The notes under the pieces: generated by a model | What the model was told of the DNA's origin: nothing | Database searches by the model: none | Seen by the model: only the letters and a program-made list of their open reading frames with translations | Program-made: the position numbers and the translations under genes | DNA from: Clostridia bacterium | GTDB taxonomy: Bacteria > Bacillota > Clostridia > Oscillospirales > Acutalibacteraceae | DNA length: 61,319 nt | Assembly: GCA_017437005.1 (NCBI GenBank) | Contig: JAFSBZ010000049.1 | Location: forward strand, 1 to 61,319 | Reading direction: 5' to 3' | Shown: positions 1-8,876 of the stretch, piece by piece | How the letters are laid out: every line of letters starts with the position of its first letter | How positions within the stretch are numbered: position 1 is the stretch's first letter

Positions 1-66
1 GATCAAATGTCATTAGTAGAGTATGTAGACCCGTTTACGGGTAAGCAGGTAAAAGAAGGCAAATAA
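1..66 (+). CDS. C-terminal fragment of an unrecognised protein
   Basis: An open frame enters from the left edge and ends at a TAA at 64-66, giving 21 residues that finish VDPFTGKQVKEGK. The fragment is too short to assign to a family. The next gene lies on the other strand and ends towards it, so the two are convergent. Nothing about function can be said. Confidence 0.45.
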   Translation, partial: DQMSLVEYVDPFTGKQVKEGK

Positions 67-83
67 AAAGCCCCTTTAGGGGC
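64..83 (-). terminator. Rho-independent terminator for the GH43 gene
   Basis: The GC stem GCCCC/GGGGC has a four-base loop. Read on the minus strand it is followed by a run of T, so it terminates transcription arriving from the GH43 gene. A second small dyad (121-134) overlaps the GH43 stop codon. I see nothing else in 67-124. Confidence 0.6.
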
Positions 84-124
84 AGCCGGTGAAAGTGTTG
101 CGGTTGGCAAACCTTTCGACGAGC

Positions 125-994
125 CTATAGGCTCGGCCGGTAGTTATGATTTATACATATATTTCCGTTATTATCTTTAAGTTCAGCAATTACCGGTCGT
201 TCAAGAGTGGCTGTGTTGGGCTTGTGCATTATAAAATAATCTTTACTGTCAAATGCCTTAAATATCATACCGTGACCGCCGTCAACTGCCGAAAGCGGTG
301 TTTCGCAAACACTCCAGTTACCGTTAATATCACCGTTATCGCTTTGCGATACCAGAGCGGTATATCCGTTTTTGTTAAATGATGACCATATAGCCAAAAG
401 TTTATCATTATGGTTGCGATACAAAAACGGTCCATCGGTAACGTATCCTTTAATATCTTTGCCAACTATACAAACGTCTTTATAGTCTTTTGCACTCCAA
501 AGAATTCTTGGTTTGCTTACTGCACAAGTAAGATCGGGGGATAACTGCATTTCGCACACAGTTCCGTTTTCAATCTGTACCCATTCGTGACAAAATATAA
601 TGTGCGGATTACCGTTTTTGTCAATATAAAAAGTGCCATCAAGACATTCCCAATTGCTTGGTGTAATGGGATTTTTTGTAAGTGGTACAAATTTACCGTC
701 AGGCGTATTGCTTACAAGTATTTGTGTACCGCGACAGGTGTTAGGTGACTTAAAAGAGGCAAACATATAAAATTTACCTTTATAAAAATGCACCTCGGGT
801 GCCCAGGCATCAGTAGTAGCCCAAAAGTCGTCAGTTATTTCAAAAACACTTTTTGCCTCGCTCCAGTTTTCAAGGTCTGTGCTTTCATAAACGTCAAACC
901 CCGTTTGAACACCAACTCGAGAGCCGTACATGTAATATTTATTATCAAAGGGCAATATAAATGGATCGCGAATATTTATTTCACTAAGTTTCAT
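125..994 (-). CDS. GH43 family glycoside hydrolase (arabinosidase/xylosidase type)
   Basis: This 289-residue protein looks like a five-bladed beta-propeller GH43 enzyme, a family that removes arabinofuranosyl or xylosyl residues from plant oligosaccharides. The expected three acids are visible: Asp10 in IRDPF (base), Asp119 in CLDGTF (pKa modulator) and Glu137 in CHEWV (acid). There is no signal peptide, so it probably acts in the cytoplasm on imported oligosaccharides. The ATG at 994 was chosen because GGTGA lies five bases upstream; an upstream in-frame ATG would add a poorly conserved AT-rich leader. It is divergent from a GH78 rhamnosidase, which suggests joint use of a pectin-type substrate. 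The exact substrate cannot be read from sequence. Confidence 0.85.
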   Translation of the reverse strand: MKLSEINIRDPFILPFDNKYYMYGSRVGVQTGFDVYESTDLENWSEAKSVFEITDDFWATTDAWAPEVHFYKGKFYMFASFKSPNTCRGTQILVSNTPDGKFVPLTKNPITPSNWECLDGTFYIDKNGNPHIIFCHEWVQIENGTVCEMQLSPDLTCAVSKPRILWSAKDYKDVCIVGKDIKGYVTDGPFLYRNHNDKLLAIWSSFNKNGYTALVSQSDNGDINGNWSVCETPLSAVDGGHGMIFKAFDSKDYFIMHKPNTATLERPVIAELKDNNGNICINHNYRPSL

Positions 995-1010
995 AAAAAT
1001 CACCATATAT

Positions 1011-1039
1011 ATTTTAATATTGAACGATTGAAAAATCAA
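1011..1039 (-). promoter_or_regulatory. Sigma-A-type promoter for the GH43 gene
   Basis: On the minus strand a TTGATT -35 (1034-1039) and a TAAAAT -10 (1011-1016) are separated by exactly 17 bases, just upstream of the GH43 start. It overlaps the opposing GH78 promoter. Confidence 0.5.
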
Positions 1040-1056
1040 TATATTTATGGTAATAT
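1028..1056 (+). promoter_or_regulatory. Sigma-A-type promoter for the GH78 gene
   Basis: A TTGAAA -35 (1028-1033) and TAATAT -10 (1051-1056) have 17-base spacing. Transcription would start near 1063, after the first in-frame ATG (1047), which argues for a later translation start. Confidence 0.55.
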
Positions 1057-1085
1057 CTTATTATCATATGAAAGGGCGTGTTTTT

Positions 1086-3533
1086 GTGCAAAAAGGTGTA
1101 TTTATAACAAGTCCACAAATGCGAGACAATTTTTATCATTTAGAAAAAAATGAATTTGGTAAAATTTTAAATACAAGAGATAACGATATTATTTCGCAAG
1201 GTGGATTGCTTACTGTTATGAAGCAATTTAACCTTAAAAATGGTGTTAAATCAGCTGTTTTGCGTATAACCTCACTCGGCAATTTTGAGGCTATTTTAAA
1301 CGGTAATCGTGTCGGAAACGACGAACTAACACCCCTTTGGACTGATTATAAGCATCGTGTTTTTGAATATGAATATGATATAGTGCCCTATCTTAAACGT
1401 AAGGGCGAAAACACCTTTGCCGCTCGCGTTTCGTCGGGGTGGTGGTCGGGTCGAATTTCTAACGGATACTATGGCTATAAAAAAACCGCTATTTGCGCTG
1501 AAATAGAGATTACGTATAAAGACGGAAACAGTGAAATAATTGCTACTGACGAAAGCTGGAATACAGCCGTTGCGGGTCCTGTGCTTTACGCTGATATTTG
1601 GAACGGTGAGTGGTTTGATGCTACTATAACTGACCCTTGCGTATATCCTGACAGCATCACCTGGTTAAAGGCAGAAAAATTTACCGATTACACTTGCGAT
1701 ATTGTGGATTTTAAGGGTGAAAAGGTTTGTGTTGCCGAATATATTGCGCCTAAAAGTGCCATTATATATCGTGGTACCAAAAACAACGGCACCGATTTTG
1801 GCGAGATAAAGACAGTAAAAAAAGCAGTTGGGGACAACTGCGAGTGCATAACACTTAAAGCAGGGCAGACAATGGTGCTTGATTTTGGCGCAGATATTGT
1901 CGGTCGTCCGTCACTTGCAATAAACGCTTTAAATGGTACAAACATAAAATGTCTTTTTGCTGAAATGTTAAACGATTCGGGAGATAAATCTCGTGGCAAT
2001 GACGGGCCAAAGGGAAGCCTTTATATAGCGAATTATCGTTCGGCGCTTGCACGTTTTAACTATGTAGCGGCATCTACAAGCAGCCGTCGACAGCTTAATA
2101 TAATTAAACCTTTACACACCTTCTACGGCTTTAGATATATGGAAATTACAGCTGATAAAGATGTAAATATTGAGTGTATTACAGCCGAGGTTTTGGGCGC
2201 CGATATGGAATATATTGGTAACTTTGAGTGTTCTAATTCAATGGTTAATAAGCTTTATCAAAACATTGTGCGCGGTATGCGTGGTAATTATCTTGGCATA
2301 CCTACCGATTGTCCACAGCGTGATGAACGTTATGGCTGGACAGGGGACACGCAGGTCTTTTGTGGAGCAGCATCATATATTGCCGATACATATAGCTTTT
2401 TAAGTAAATATTTAGGTGATATGCGCGATTCACAAATCGAGCGTGACGGTGCCTATGCCGATATTTGCCCTGCCGTTTTTGAAAAGAATTTTTGCGGTAG
2501 CACTGCTTGGAGTGATGCCGGCATTATAATTCCTTATAAGCTTTGGCTTATGTACGGTGACGATACTGTAGTGCGTGATAATTATGACTCTATGGAAGCA
2601 TATATGAGCTATATAGACCGAAATTTTGGTTTGGATGGAGCTAAAGCGTGGTATGGTGACTGGCTAAGCTATGAGCCAACCGATAAGCGATATATATCAA
2701 TTTGTTATCATTATAATAATGCCGTTATAATGCAAAAATTCTCTAAAATTTTGGACAAAAAAGATAGAGAAAAGTATTATTCTGATTTGAGTAAAAAAAT
2801 ACTTGATTATTATTTTGAAAGGTATGTAAAAGACGGCGAGATAATTGAAAACAGTCAAACAGCATATTTGCTGCCACTTTACTTTGAAATGTTAGATGGC
2901 GAAATACGTGAGAAGACTATCAAAAAGCTTGAACAAAAGATAATAGATAATAACTACACACTATCAACCGGTTTTGTTGGTACGGGCGTGCTTAATCAAA
3001 CACTATCTAAAGTGGGGCATAATGATTTAGCGTATAGCTTGCTTTTGCAAGATGCCGACCCATCTTGGCTTTATAGTGTAAAACAGGGCGCTACAACCGT
3101 TTGGGAGCGATGGAATTCTTACACCAAAGCTGACGGTTTTGGCGATGTAAAAATGAATTCGTTTAATCATTACGCTTACGGTGCGGTTGCCGAGTGGATG
3201 TATGCCTATATGGCGGGTATTAGACCTGACCCCGAAAACGGCGGTTTTGATGAGCATTTTATTTTGGCACCAATGCCCGACAGTCAAAAGCGGATTACAA
3301 GCGTCAAAGCTTCATACTGTGGTATTGTAAGTGAGTGGCATTATGAAGAAGACCGGTTTGTGTGGCATATTGTTATTCCCGATGGTTCTGCACGCATAGA
3401 ATTTCCACTTTTAAAAGCTCGAAAAGCAGTTACAATCAATGATATTGATTTTACTGCCAAGGCTTTAGGCGGCGAAATCAAAGACGGAAAGATGATATTT
3501 AAACTTACCGCAGGGGAGTATGTTATAATGTAA
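1086..3533 (+). CDS. Alpha-L-rhamnosidase, GH78 family
   Basis: This protein of about 815 residues carries the GH78 catalytic (alpha/alpha)6-barrel signature PTDCPQRDERYGWTGDTQ, with the acidic residues expected for hydrolysis of terminal alpha-L-rhamnose, and later the family motif TTVWERWNSY. An N-terminal beta-sandwich precedes the barrel and a C-terminal beta-domain follows. No signal peptide is present, so it is probably cytoplasmic. The GTG start at 1086 has AAAGGG nine bases upstream; an ATG at 1068 lies in frame but without an SD and very close to the predicted transcription start. Together with the divergent GH43 gene it points to intracellular breakdown of rhamnose-containing pectic (rhamnogalacturonan) or glycoside fragments. 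Confidence 0.9.
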   Translation: MQKGVFITSPQMRDNFYHLEKNEFGKILNTRDNDIISQGGLLTVMKQFNLKNGVKSAVLRITSLGNFEAILNGNRVGNDELTPLWTDYKHRVFEYEYDIVPYLKRKGENTFAARVSSGWWSGRISNGYYGYKKTAICAEIEITYKDGNSEIIATDESWNTAVAGPVLYADIWNGEWFDATITDPCVYPDSITWLKAEKFTDYTCDIVDFKGEKVCVAEYIAPKSAIIYRGTKNNGTDFGEIKTVKKAVGDNCECITLKAGQTMVLDFGADIVGRPSLAINALNGTNIKCLFAEMLNDSGDKSRGNDGPKGSLYIANYRSALARFNYVAASTSSRRQLNIIKPLHTFYGFRYMEITADKDVNIECITAEVLGADMEYIGNFECSNSMVNKLYQNIVRGMRGNYLGIPTDCPQRDERYGWTGDTQVFCGAASYIADTYSFLSKYLGDMRDSQIERDGAYADICPAVFEKNFCGSTAWSDAGIIIPYKLWLMYGDDTVVRDNYDSMEAYMSYIDRNFGLDGAKAWYGDWLSYEPTDKRYISICYHYNNAVIMQKFSKILDKKDREKYYSDLSKKILDYYFERYVKDGEIIENSQTAYLLPLYFEMLDGEIREKTIKKLEQKIIDNNYTLSTGFVGTGVLNQTLSKVGHNDLAYSLLLQDADPSWLYSVKQGATTVWERWNSYTKADGFGDVKMNSFNHYAYGAVAEWMYAYMAGIRPDPENGGFDEHFILAPMPDSQKRITSVKASYCGIVSEWHYEEDRFVWHIVIPDGSARIEFPLLKARKAVTINDIDFTAKALGGEIKDGKMIFKLTAGEYVIM

Positions 3534-3562
3534 AAAAAGCAGTGCGAAAGCACTGCTTTTTT
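3534..3562. terminator. Bidirectional terminator between GH78 and mscS
   Basis: A 7-bp stem (AGCAGTG/CACTGCT) with a six-base loop is flanked by A7 on the left and T6 on the right. It therefore works for both convergent genes. Confidence 0.85.
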
Positions 3563-3564
3563 GC

Positions 3565-4374
3565 TTATTTATTCATATGAACATCAATTTGCGGATAGGG
3601 AATGCTGATTTCATTTTTATCAAATGCCGCCTTAACACCCTCAAGAACATCAAAATACACTGTCCAATAGTCTGCGTTATTGCACCATACACGTACGGTA
3701 TATGTAAGAGCGCTGTCGGCATGCTTTGAAAGGCGAACAAAGGGTTCGGGTTTTTTGAGGGCTAGTGGGTGAGCCTCTACAACCTCGGTTATAACCTTTT
3801 TAACCTTTTCAACATCACAACTGTAAGCTGCATTAAAGTCGATATCTACACGGCGTAATTCTTCACTTGAATAGTTTTCAATAACCGAGTTGGTAAGCGC
3901 GCCGTTTGGCAAAGTTATACGCTTATTATCAAGGGTAAGAAGCACGGTATATACAACAGAAATTTCTTCTACAACACCTGTTTTGCCCGAGGCTTCAATA
4001 AAATCGCCAACCTTAAAGGGTTTAAAAAATAAAATCATAAGACCGCCTGCAAAGTTACTGAGTGAACCCTGCAGTGCAAGACCTATTGCAACACCGCAAG
4101 AAGCAAGAATTGTTATAAATGATGTTGCAGGTACGCCCAATGTGGTTGCGATGGTGATAACCAAAATAACATAAAGCACAATTCTGCTGAAGCTTACCAA
4201 AAATGAACGTAGACTGCCGTCAATTTTATTAAGCTTCGGTGAAGTTTTTATCCACTTGGCAAGAGCACTTATAAGCTTAAGACCCGCAATTAAAATAATT
4301 ATTGCCCCAAGCAATTTAATGCCCCATGATGTTGCAAAACTCCACAAAAAGTCTAAAATCTTGTCAAAATTCAT
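3565..4374 (-). CDS. mscS: MscS-family small-conductance mechanosensitive channel
   Basis: The 269-residue membrane protein has three predicted membrane helices (about 17-38, 58-80 and 86-118). The last is the glycine/alanine-rich pore helix (GVAIGLALQGSLSNFAGG), followed by the MscS beta-domain (PFKVGDFIEASGKTGVVEEI) and the C-terminal cage. It should open under membrane tension to release solutes on osmotic downshock. The ATG at 4374 is preceded by AAGGAG with proper spacing, so an upstream GTG is unlikely. Length is typical of the short MscS/YkuT type. It is a monocistronic gene with its own promoter and terminator. Confidence 0.93.
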   Translation of the reverse strand: MNFDKILDFLWSFATSWGIKLLGAIIILIAGLKLISALAKWIKTSPKLNKIDGSLRSFLVSFSRIVLYVILVITIATTLGVPATSFITILASCGVAIGLALQGSLSNFAGGLMILFFKPFKVGDFIEASGKTGVVEEISVVYTVLLTLDNKRITLPNGALTNSVIENYSSEELRRVDIDFNAAYSCDVEKVKKVITEVVEAHPLALKKPEPFVRLSKHADSALTYTVRVWCNNADYWTVYFDVLEGVKAAFDKNEISIPYPQIDVHMNK

Positions 4375-4405
4375 AAAAAACACTCCTTTTTATATTTATA
4401 ATGTC

Positions 4406-4434
4406 ATTATACACCCGCGATTTATTTTTGTAAA
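4406..4434 (-). promoter_or_regulatory. Promoter for mscS
   Basis: On the minus strand TTTACA (4429-4434) and TATAAT (4406-4411) are separated by 17 bases, about 30 bases upstream of the mscS start. Confidence 0.6.
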
Positions 4435-4514
4435 TATTTTGTTGTGATTTATTACGGCAATTATTTTATATTTTTTACCGAATGACAAATACTATGAAAA
4501 AAGGAGTAGTATTT

Positions 4515-5528
4515 ATGTCAAAAAGAATTGGTAAAAGAACGATAATTTTAGAAAACAAACCGTATATAATTGGCTATGGTTCGGTTGTGGGTAAAAAGGA
4601 ATATGAAGGACCTTTGGGGCATGAATTTGATGTACACGACGACGACAGCCGTTTTGGTGAAGAAAGTTACGAAAAGGCTGAAAGCTTACTGCAAAAAATA
4701 GCTCTTGAAACTTCTATGCGAAAGGCAAATGTTAACGAAAACGATATAAATATGGTTTTTGCCGGCGACCTTTTAAATCAGTGTATCGGCTCGTATTTTG
4801 GACTTCGTGCAAAAGGCATACCTCTTGTGGGTTTATATGGCGCCTGCTCTACAATGACATTAGGGTTATCACTTGCATCAATTATGGTAGACAGCGGCGC
4901 CGCCGATATTGCCGCCGCGGTTACTTCGTCACACTTTTGTTCGGCAGAGCGGCAGTATCGTTTTCCGCTTGAGTATGGCGCTGTGCGCCCTCAAACAGCG
5001 CAGTGGACTGTAACAGGCTCGGGCGCGACCATATTGTCAAGGGAAAAGAGGGAAGGCAAACCGTATATTAACGCTGTCTGCTTCGGTGAAATTGAAGATT
5101 TAGGTGTTACTGATACCAACAATATGGGCGCGGCAATGGCACCGTCTGCTGCCTCTACCATAAAGCATTTTTTACAGGATACGGGCACCACGCTTCATGA
5201 TTATGATTTGGTGATTACGGGCGACCTTGGAAAAGTAGGTACCGATTTGCTTTATGAATTGCTCGAAAGCGATGGAATAGATATCCGCTGCCGCCATAGT
5301 GACTGTGGACTGATTATATTTAATCGTGAAAACCAAGATGTTCACGCTGGCGGCTCGGGCTGTGGTTGTAGCGCGGCAGTGCTTAATTCGTTTGTTATGC
5401 ATCGTTTTGAGTCGGGAGATTTTAAAAACATTTTGTTTATGTCTACGGGTGCGCTTATGTCACCGACATCATCACTTCAGGGTGAAACAATCCCCGGTAT
5501 ATCGCATCTTGTTAACATAAGAATATAA
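4515..5528 (+). CDS. spoVAD: Stage V sporulation protein AD (thiolase-like fold)
   Basis: The 337-residue protein matches SpoVAD, a thiolase-fold component of the SpoVA channel that moves Ca-dipicolinic acid into the forespore and out at germination. Recognisable segments are GKRTIILENKPYIIGYGSVV near the start, the GLYGACSTMTLGL loop and HSDCGLIIF. The ATG at 4515 has AAGGAG eight bases upstream; two earlier in-frame ATGs lack an SD. It normally sits between spoVAC and spoVAE; here it stands alone between mscS and an unknown membrane protein, with its own terminator. I could not see a convincing SigG-type promoter. Confidence 0.92.
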   Translation: MSKRIGKRTIILENKPYIIGYGSVVGKKEYEGPLGHEFDVHDDDSRFGEESYEKAESLLQKIALETSMRKANVNENDINMVFAGDLLNQCIGSYFGLRAKGIPLVGLYGACSTMTLGLSLASIMVDSGAADIAAAVTSSHFCSAERQYRFPLEYGAVRPQTAQWTVTGSGATILSREKREGKPYINAVCFGEIEDLGVTDTNNMGAAMAPSAASTIKHFLQDTGTTLHDYDLVITGDLGKVGTDLLYELLESDGIDIRCRHSDCGLIIFNRENQDVHAGGSGCGCSAAVLNSFVMHRFESGDFKNILFMSTGALMSPTSSLQGETIPGISHLVNIRI

Positions 5529-5529
5529 A

Positions 5530-5567
5530 AAAATCACCCTGCTTTATTTGATGCGGGGTGAATTTTG
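5530..5567. terminator. Bidirectional terminator after spoVAD
   Basis: A 9-bp stem, TCACCCTGC (5534-5542) with GCGGGGTGA (5553-5561) and one G-U pair, has A-rich sequence before and T4 after. It lies between convergent spoVAD and the minus-strand membrane protein gene. Confidence 0.75.
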
Positions 5568-5569
5568 TT

Positions 5570-6298
5570 TTATTTATTTTTAAGCCCTTCAAGTATGGCT
5601 TGTGCTTGTGCGTAGTACTGGTCTACCTTGCTGTATTTTTCTATTGCGGCGCCTTTTATAGTACGGCACGAGATTTGCAAATCGGTTGGTGTTTCGTAAA
5701 AATCACTTGCATCCTTGCAAAATTCATAAAAGTCTTCGCCTAATTCTAATGGTTCGCCCTCAAAAAGAGGGATTTCTTTTGAAAGGCCCATAAGGTATTC
5801 GTATGAATCATCATCGGTAATAAATAAAAGTGCGCTGGCATCGCCTGCAAGTAATGATTGCGCTTTTGAACGGTTGGTGTAACTGTAATCGCCTTTGTCG
5901 TTAGGATTAATAGAGCAATTTATAACGTTTATATTAACCTCGCCGTCACCGTTCAGGTCAGGGCAGTGGGGTGCCAAATATTCGCCCATTTTGTCGCAGT
6001 TTGGCTCACCGGTTATTGTATGTGTAAAAACAACAACCGTAGCATCATATACCGTTTTGGTTGCACACTGTACGCAAAGCAAAATTATAGCAATAATGAT
6101 TATAGCAATTACCGATATGGCAAACTTATCGTGATACCATATATTTTTTAATTTTTCACTAAAAGTGAGTGGGGCAGCGATTTCGCTTGGTTTTGGACCG
6201 GCATCAAGTTCACCGTGCTGCATTTTTTTTAGTTTTAAAAACTCTTCTTGCGCGTGCCTGCGCTGACGTAGGGTTTCGCTTTCTTTTTTTTGTGCCAA
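5570..6298 (-). CDS. Single-pass membrane protein of unknown function
   Basis: This protein of about 242 residues starts with a charged, probably helical N-terminus (rich in K, E, Q, R), has one strong membrane helix (about 60-80, isoleucine-rich) and an extracytoplasmic domain of about 160 residues containing a DLNGDGEVN segment and conserved-looking Cys. The topology resembles a type II membrane protein. The TTG at 6298 is favoured as start because GGAGGTG sits seven bases upstream; the ATG five codons earlier overlaps that SD. I do not recognise a family. It has its own promoter and shares a terminator with spoVAD; nothing links its function to its neighbours. Confidence 0.7.
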   Translation of the reverse strand: MAQKKESETLRQRRHAQEEFLKLKKMQHGELDAGPKPSEIAAPLTFSEKLKNIWYHDKFAISVIAIIIIAIILLCVQCATKTVYDATVVVFTHTITGEPNCDKMGEYLAPHCPDLNGDGEVNINVINCSINPNDKGDYSYTNRSKAQSLLAGDASALLFITDDDSYEYLMGLSKEIPLFEGEPLELGEDFYEFCKDASDFYETPTDLQISCRTIKGAAIEKYSKVDQYYAQAQAILEGLKNK

Positions 6299-6321
6299 GG
6301 TAAGCACCTCCATTTTAAAAC

Positions 6322-6350
6322 ATTATATCTTAAACGTTTTTAAAAGTAAA
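6322..6350 (-). promoter_or_regulatory. Promoter for the unknown membrane protein gene
   Basis: On the minus strand TTTACT (6345-6350) and TATAAT (6322-6327) are separated by 17 bases. Confidence 0.55.
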
Positions 6351-6382
6351 GAAGTATAATGTTATAAAATTGTAAATTATTG

Positions 6383-6411
6383 TTGCATAAAGTGCTATGT
6401 TGTGTTATAGT
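6383..6411 (+). promoter_or_regulatory. Promoter for the dockerin nuclease gene
   Basis: TTGCAT (6383-6388) and TATAGT (6406-6411) are separated by 17 bases, about 50 bases upstream of the start codon. Confidence 0.6.
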
Positions 6412-6460
6412 ATAAAATAAGTTATTGTATTTATTTAAAATGCAAAGTGAGGATAAAAAA

Positions 6461-8713
6461 ATGAAGTTTGTTGCAAAAAGATGGTTTAGCATATTGCTTG
6501 CGCTAATTATGTGCTTTAGCCTGGTATTGAACGTAAATATGCTTTCAAAGGCGGATTACGTCGATTATGTTACCTCGGGCGGTTACATATACAACTGGGG
6601 TAATCGCGGCGAAATTGCTACATTTCTTTCACAAAACGCAGAAGGCTTTTACGAGGATAACAATACCTCTTATGAAGAGCTTTCATCCCTTACAGGAAGT
6701 AGTAACAAAAGTAATGTTCCCTCAAGCGCGTTGTACAACGAATTGCAGGATTTGATGGAATCAAATCATTCTAACATAACAAGTTATAATGAGACAAGAG
6801 ATTTGTACCAATATACCGATTGTCAAAACAGCGGTAAAACGAGCAAAAAAATATCATCTTTTTACTCAGGTAAGGAGATTGGTCCTTCTTGGGATAGTGG
6901 CTCTACCTGGAATCGCGAACACACCTGGCCTAACAGCAAGGGCTTGGAAGGTAGCGACGAAAATGATATAATGATGTTAAGACCAACTGCGGTAAGCGAA
7001 AATTCAAGCCGCGGTAATACTGCTTATGGCGAAAGTACAGGGTATTATGATCCTAACAGTGTATCAGGCGGCAAGTACAATTTGCACGGTGACGTTGCAA
7101 GAATTATGCTTTACCAATACGTAAGATGGGGTAATACCGGTAATATGTGGGGAACCTCAGGTGTTATGGAAAGTGTTGAGGTTTTGCTCGACTGGATAGA
7201 GGAAGACCCCGTTGATACATGGGAGCTTGGACGTAATGACTCGGTAGAGGCAATTACAGGTACACGTAATGTTTTTGTTGACTATCCCGAGCTTGCATTT
7301 GTTTTGTTTGATGCCGATATTCCCGCCGATTATGCTACTCCTTCAGGAAATGCTGACAGCGTGCAATACAAAATTACTGCTCAATCCAACAACACCTTGT
7401 GGGGTACTGTTTCCGTTAGTGGTAAGGTTGTAAACGCAATAGCCCAAACAGGTTATGAGGTATCCGGTTACGAAATAATCAGTGGTACTGCTACTGTTAC
7501 AAGAAGCGGCAACACACTTACTGTTTCTGCAGCAAGTGATGTTGTAATTCGTATAAACTTTGCTGCTCGTTCACAAAAATCCATACACTTTGTTGAAAAC
7601 GATAATTTGGTAGATACACAGGTTGTATATGGCGGCGATATGATTAACTTGCCTTCAAGCACAATTAGTGTAGAAGAAGGAATAACTTTTGTTGGTTGGG
7701 TTGAAGAATCGCTTAGCGAAACCGACGAAATACCGCAATATTACACAGCGGGTAGTCAGTATACCGTTACTGCCGATGCAACATTATACGCTCTTTATTC
7801 TAAAAATGTAAATGACGGTGGTTCAAGCAGTAATGTGTTTGAAAAATACAATGGTGCTCTTACCGAAGGAGATTACATATTTACATACGAAGGCGGTGCT
7901 ATGAAGGCGGCCGCTACCGATAAAAATAGACTTCAAATTGCTACTGCTGATGACTCTGGTAATGAAATGACAGTTACTGATGATTTAGTAATATGGCATA
8001 TTGCAAAAGATGGCAATTATTGGACCATTTATAATGCATCTACAGGAAAATATGCAGGCGGTACAGGTGTTAAAAACACAGCAAAGCTTTTAGACTCGGT
8101 TGATGATTTTGCTAAATGGACCGCAACAGGAAACGGCACGTATGAGTTTGTAAACCTTGGTAATGATGCAAAGGGTGTTAATCCATTGCTTCGCAGAAAC
8201 GGTGACGTAGGCTTTGCGTGCTACGCGAACAACACAACTGTTGGTGGTGCTTTAACACTGTATAAGCGTGTTTCGGGAACGGTTTATTACTTTACATCAA
8301 CCTCCTCGGTGTGCGCTCACGATTACAACTCCGATTGTGACACAACCTGTAGCTTATGTAACGAACACAGAGTTGTGTATTCGGTACACACCCTTAATAG
8401 CAGTAATGTTTGTATTGACTGTGGCGTAGAATTGCAGTCTTTTAGTACAGCCGACATTGACAATGATGGCAAGATTAATCCACGTGATTATATCATTATA
8501 GTAAGATATTTAAACGGTTGGGATGTTGAATTTCCACTTAATGCCGCTGATGTAAATGGCGACGGTAAGGTAAACGGTCGTGACTGTGTGATTCTTATGC
8601 AGTATATTAACGGCTGGGACGTTGAAATTCCAGGCATTGATTCGGGTAAGGAAGACACAACAGAGCCTGAAAAGCCTGTTTATAACAATCAAGGCCCGTT
8701 GGTATTTTTCTAA
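6461..8713 (+). CDS. Secreted endonuclease I-family nuclease with C-terminal type I dockerin
   Basis: The 750-residue protein has a signal peptide (about 1-31), then an endonuclease I-type catalytic domain (about 35-290) with the His-Me motif NREHTWPNSK (His154). This is a non-specific DNase/RNase fold usually secreted. A beta-rich middle (about 300-610) contains an InlB-like VVYGGDMINLPSS repeat and a lectin-like segment. A Cys-rich stretch (CDTTCSLCNEH, CIDCG) precedes a type I dockerin near the C-terminus with two Ca-binding loops (DIDNDGKINPRD, DVNGDGKVNGRD) each followed by a helix ending NGWDVE. The dockerin should attach it to a cohesin on a scaffoldin. The ATG at 6461 has a GTGAGGA SD. 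A paralogue without dockerin follows. Confidence 0.88.
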   Translation: MKFVAKRWFSILLALIMCFSLVLNVNMLSKADYVDYVTSGGYIYNWGNRGEIATFLSQNAEGFYEDNNTSYEELSSLTGSSNKSNVPSSALYNELQDLMESNHSNITSYNETRDLYQYTDCQNSGKTSKKISSFYSGKEIGPSWDSGSTWNREHTWPNSKGLEGSDENDIMMLRPTAVSENSSRGNTAYGESTGYYDPNSVSGGKYNLHGDVARIMLYQYVRWGNTGNMWGTSGVMESVEVLLDWIEEDPVDTWELGRNDSVEAITGTRNVFVDYPELAFVLFDADIPADYATPSGNADSVQYKITAQSNNTLWGTVSVSGKVVNAIAQTGYEVSGYEIISGTATVTRSGNTLTVSAASDVVIRINFAARSQKSIHFVENDNLVDTQVVYGGDMINLPSSTISVEEGITFVGWVEESLSETDEIPQYYTAGSQYTVTADATLYALYSKNVNDGGSSSNVFEKYNGALTEGDYIFTYEGGAMKAAATDKNRLQIATADDSGNEMTVTDDLVIWHIAKDGNYWTIYNASTGKYAGGTGVKNTAKLLDSVDDFAKWTATGNGTYEFVNLGNDAKGVNPLLRRNGDVGFACYANNTTVGGALTLYKRVSGTVYYFTSTSSVCAHDYNSDCDTTCSLCNEHRVVYSVHTLNSSNVCIDCGVELQSFSTADIDNDGKINPRDYIIIVRYLNGWDVEFPLNAADVNGDGKVNGRDCVILMQYINGWDVEIPGIDSGKEDTTEPEKPVYNNQGPLVFF

Positions 8714-8727
8714 CACTTAAATAATTT

Positions 8728-8766
8728 AACACCGTACTTTTTTACATATAAAGGTACGGTGTTTTT
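8728..8766 (+). terminator. Terminator after the dockerin nuclease gene
   Basis: A 10-bp stem AACACCGTAC/GTACGGTGTT (8728-8737 with 8754-8763) is followed by a short T run. Confidence 0.75.
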
Positions 8767-8810
8767 ATGTGAATAATGATTATTGAGGTGGATTAATATA
8801 CAAAAACACC

Positions 8811-8839
8811 TTGCAGGGTACTTAATTTTATGATATTAT
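8811..8839 (+). promoter_or_regulatory. Promoter for the second nuclease gene
   Basis: TTGCAG (8811-8816) and TATTAT (8834-8839) have 17-base spacing, about 38 bases upstream of the start codon. Confidence 0.6.
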
Positions 8840-8876
8840 ATTTCAAATATTATCCGTTAACGAAAGGAATAACGAT

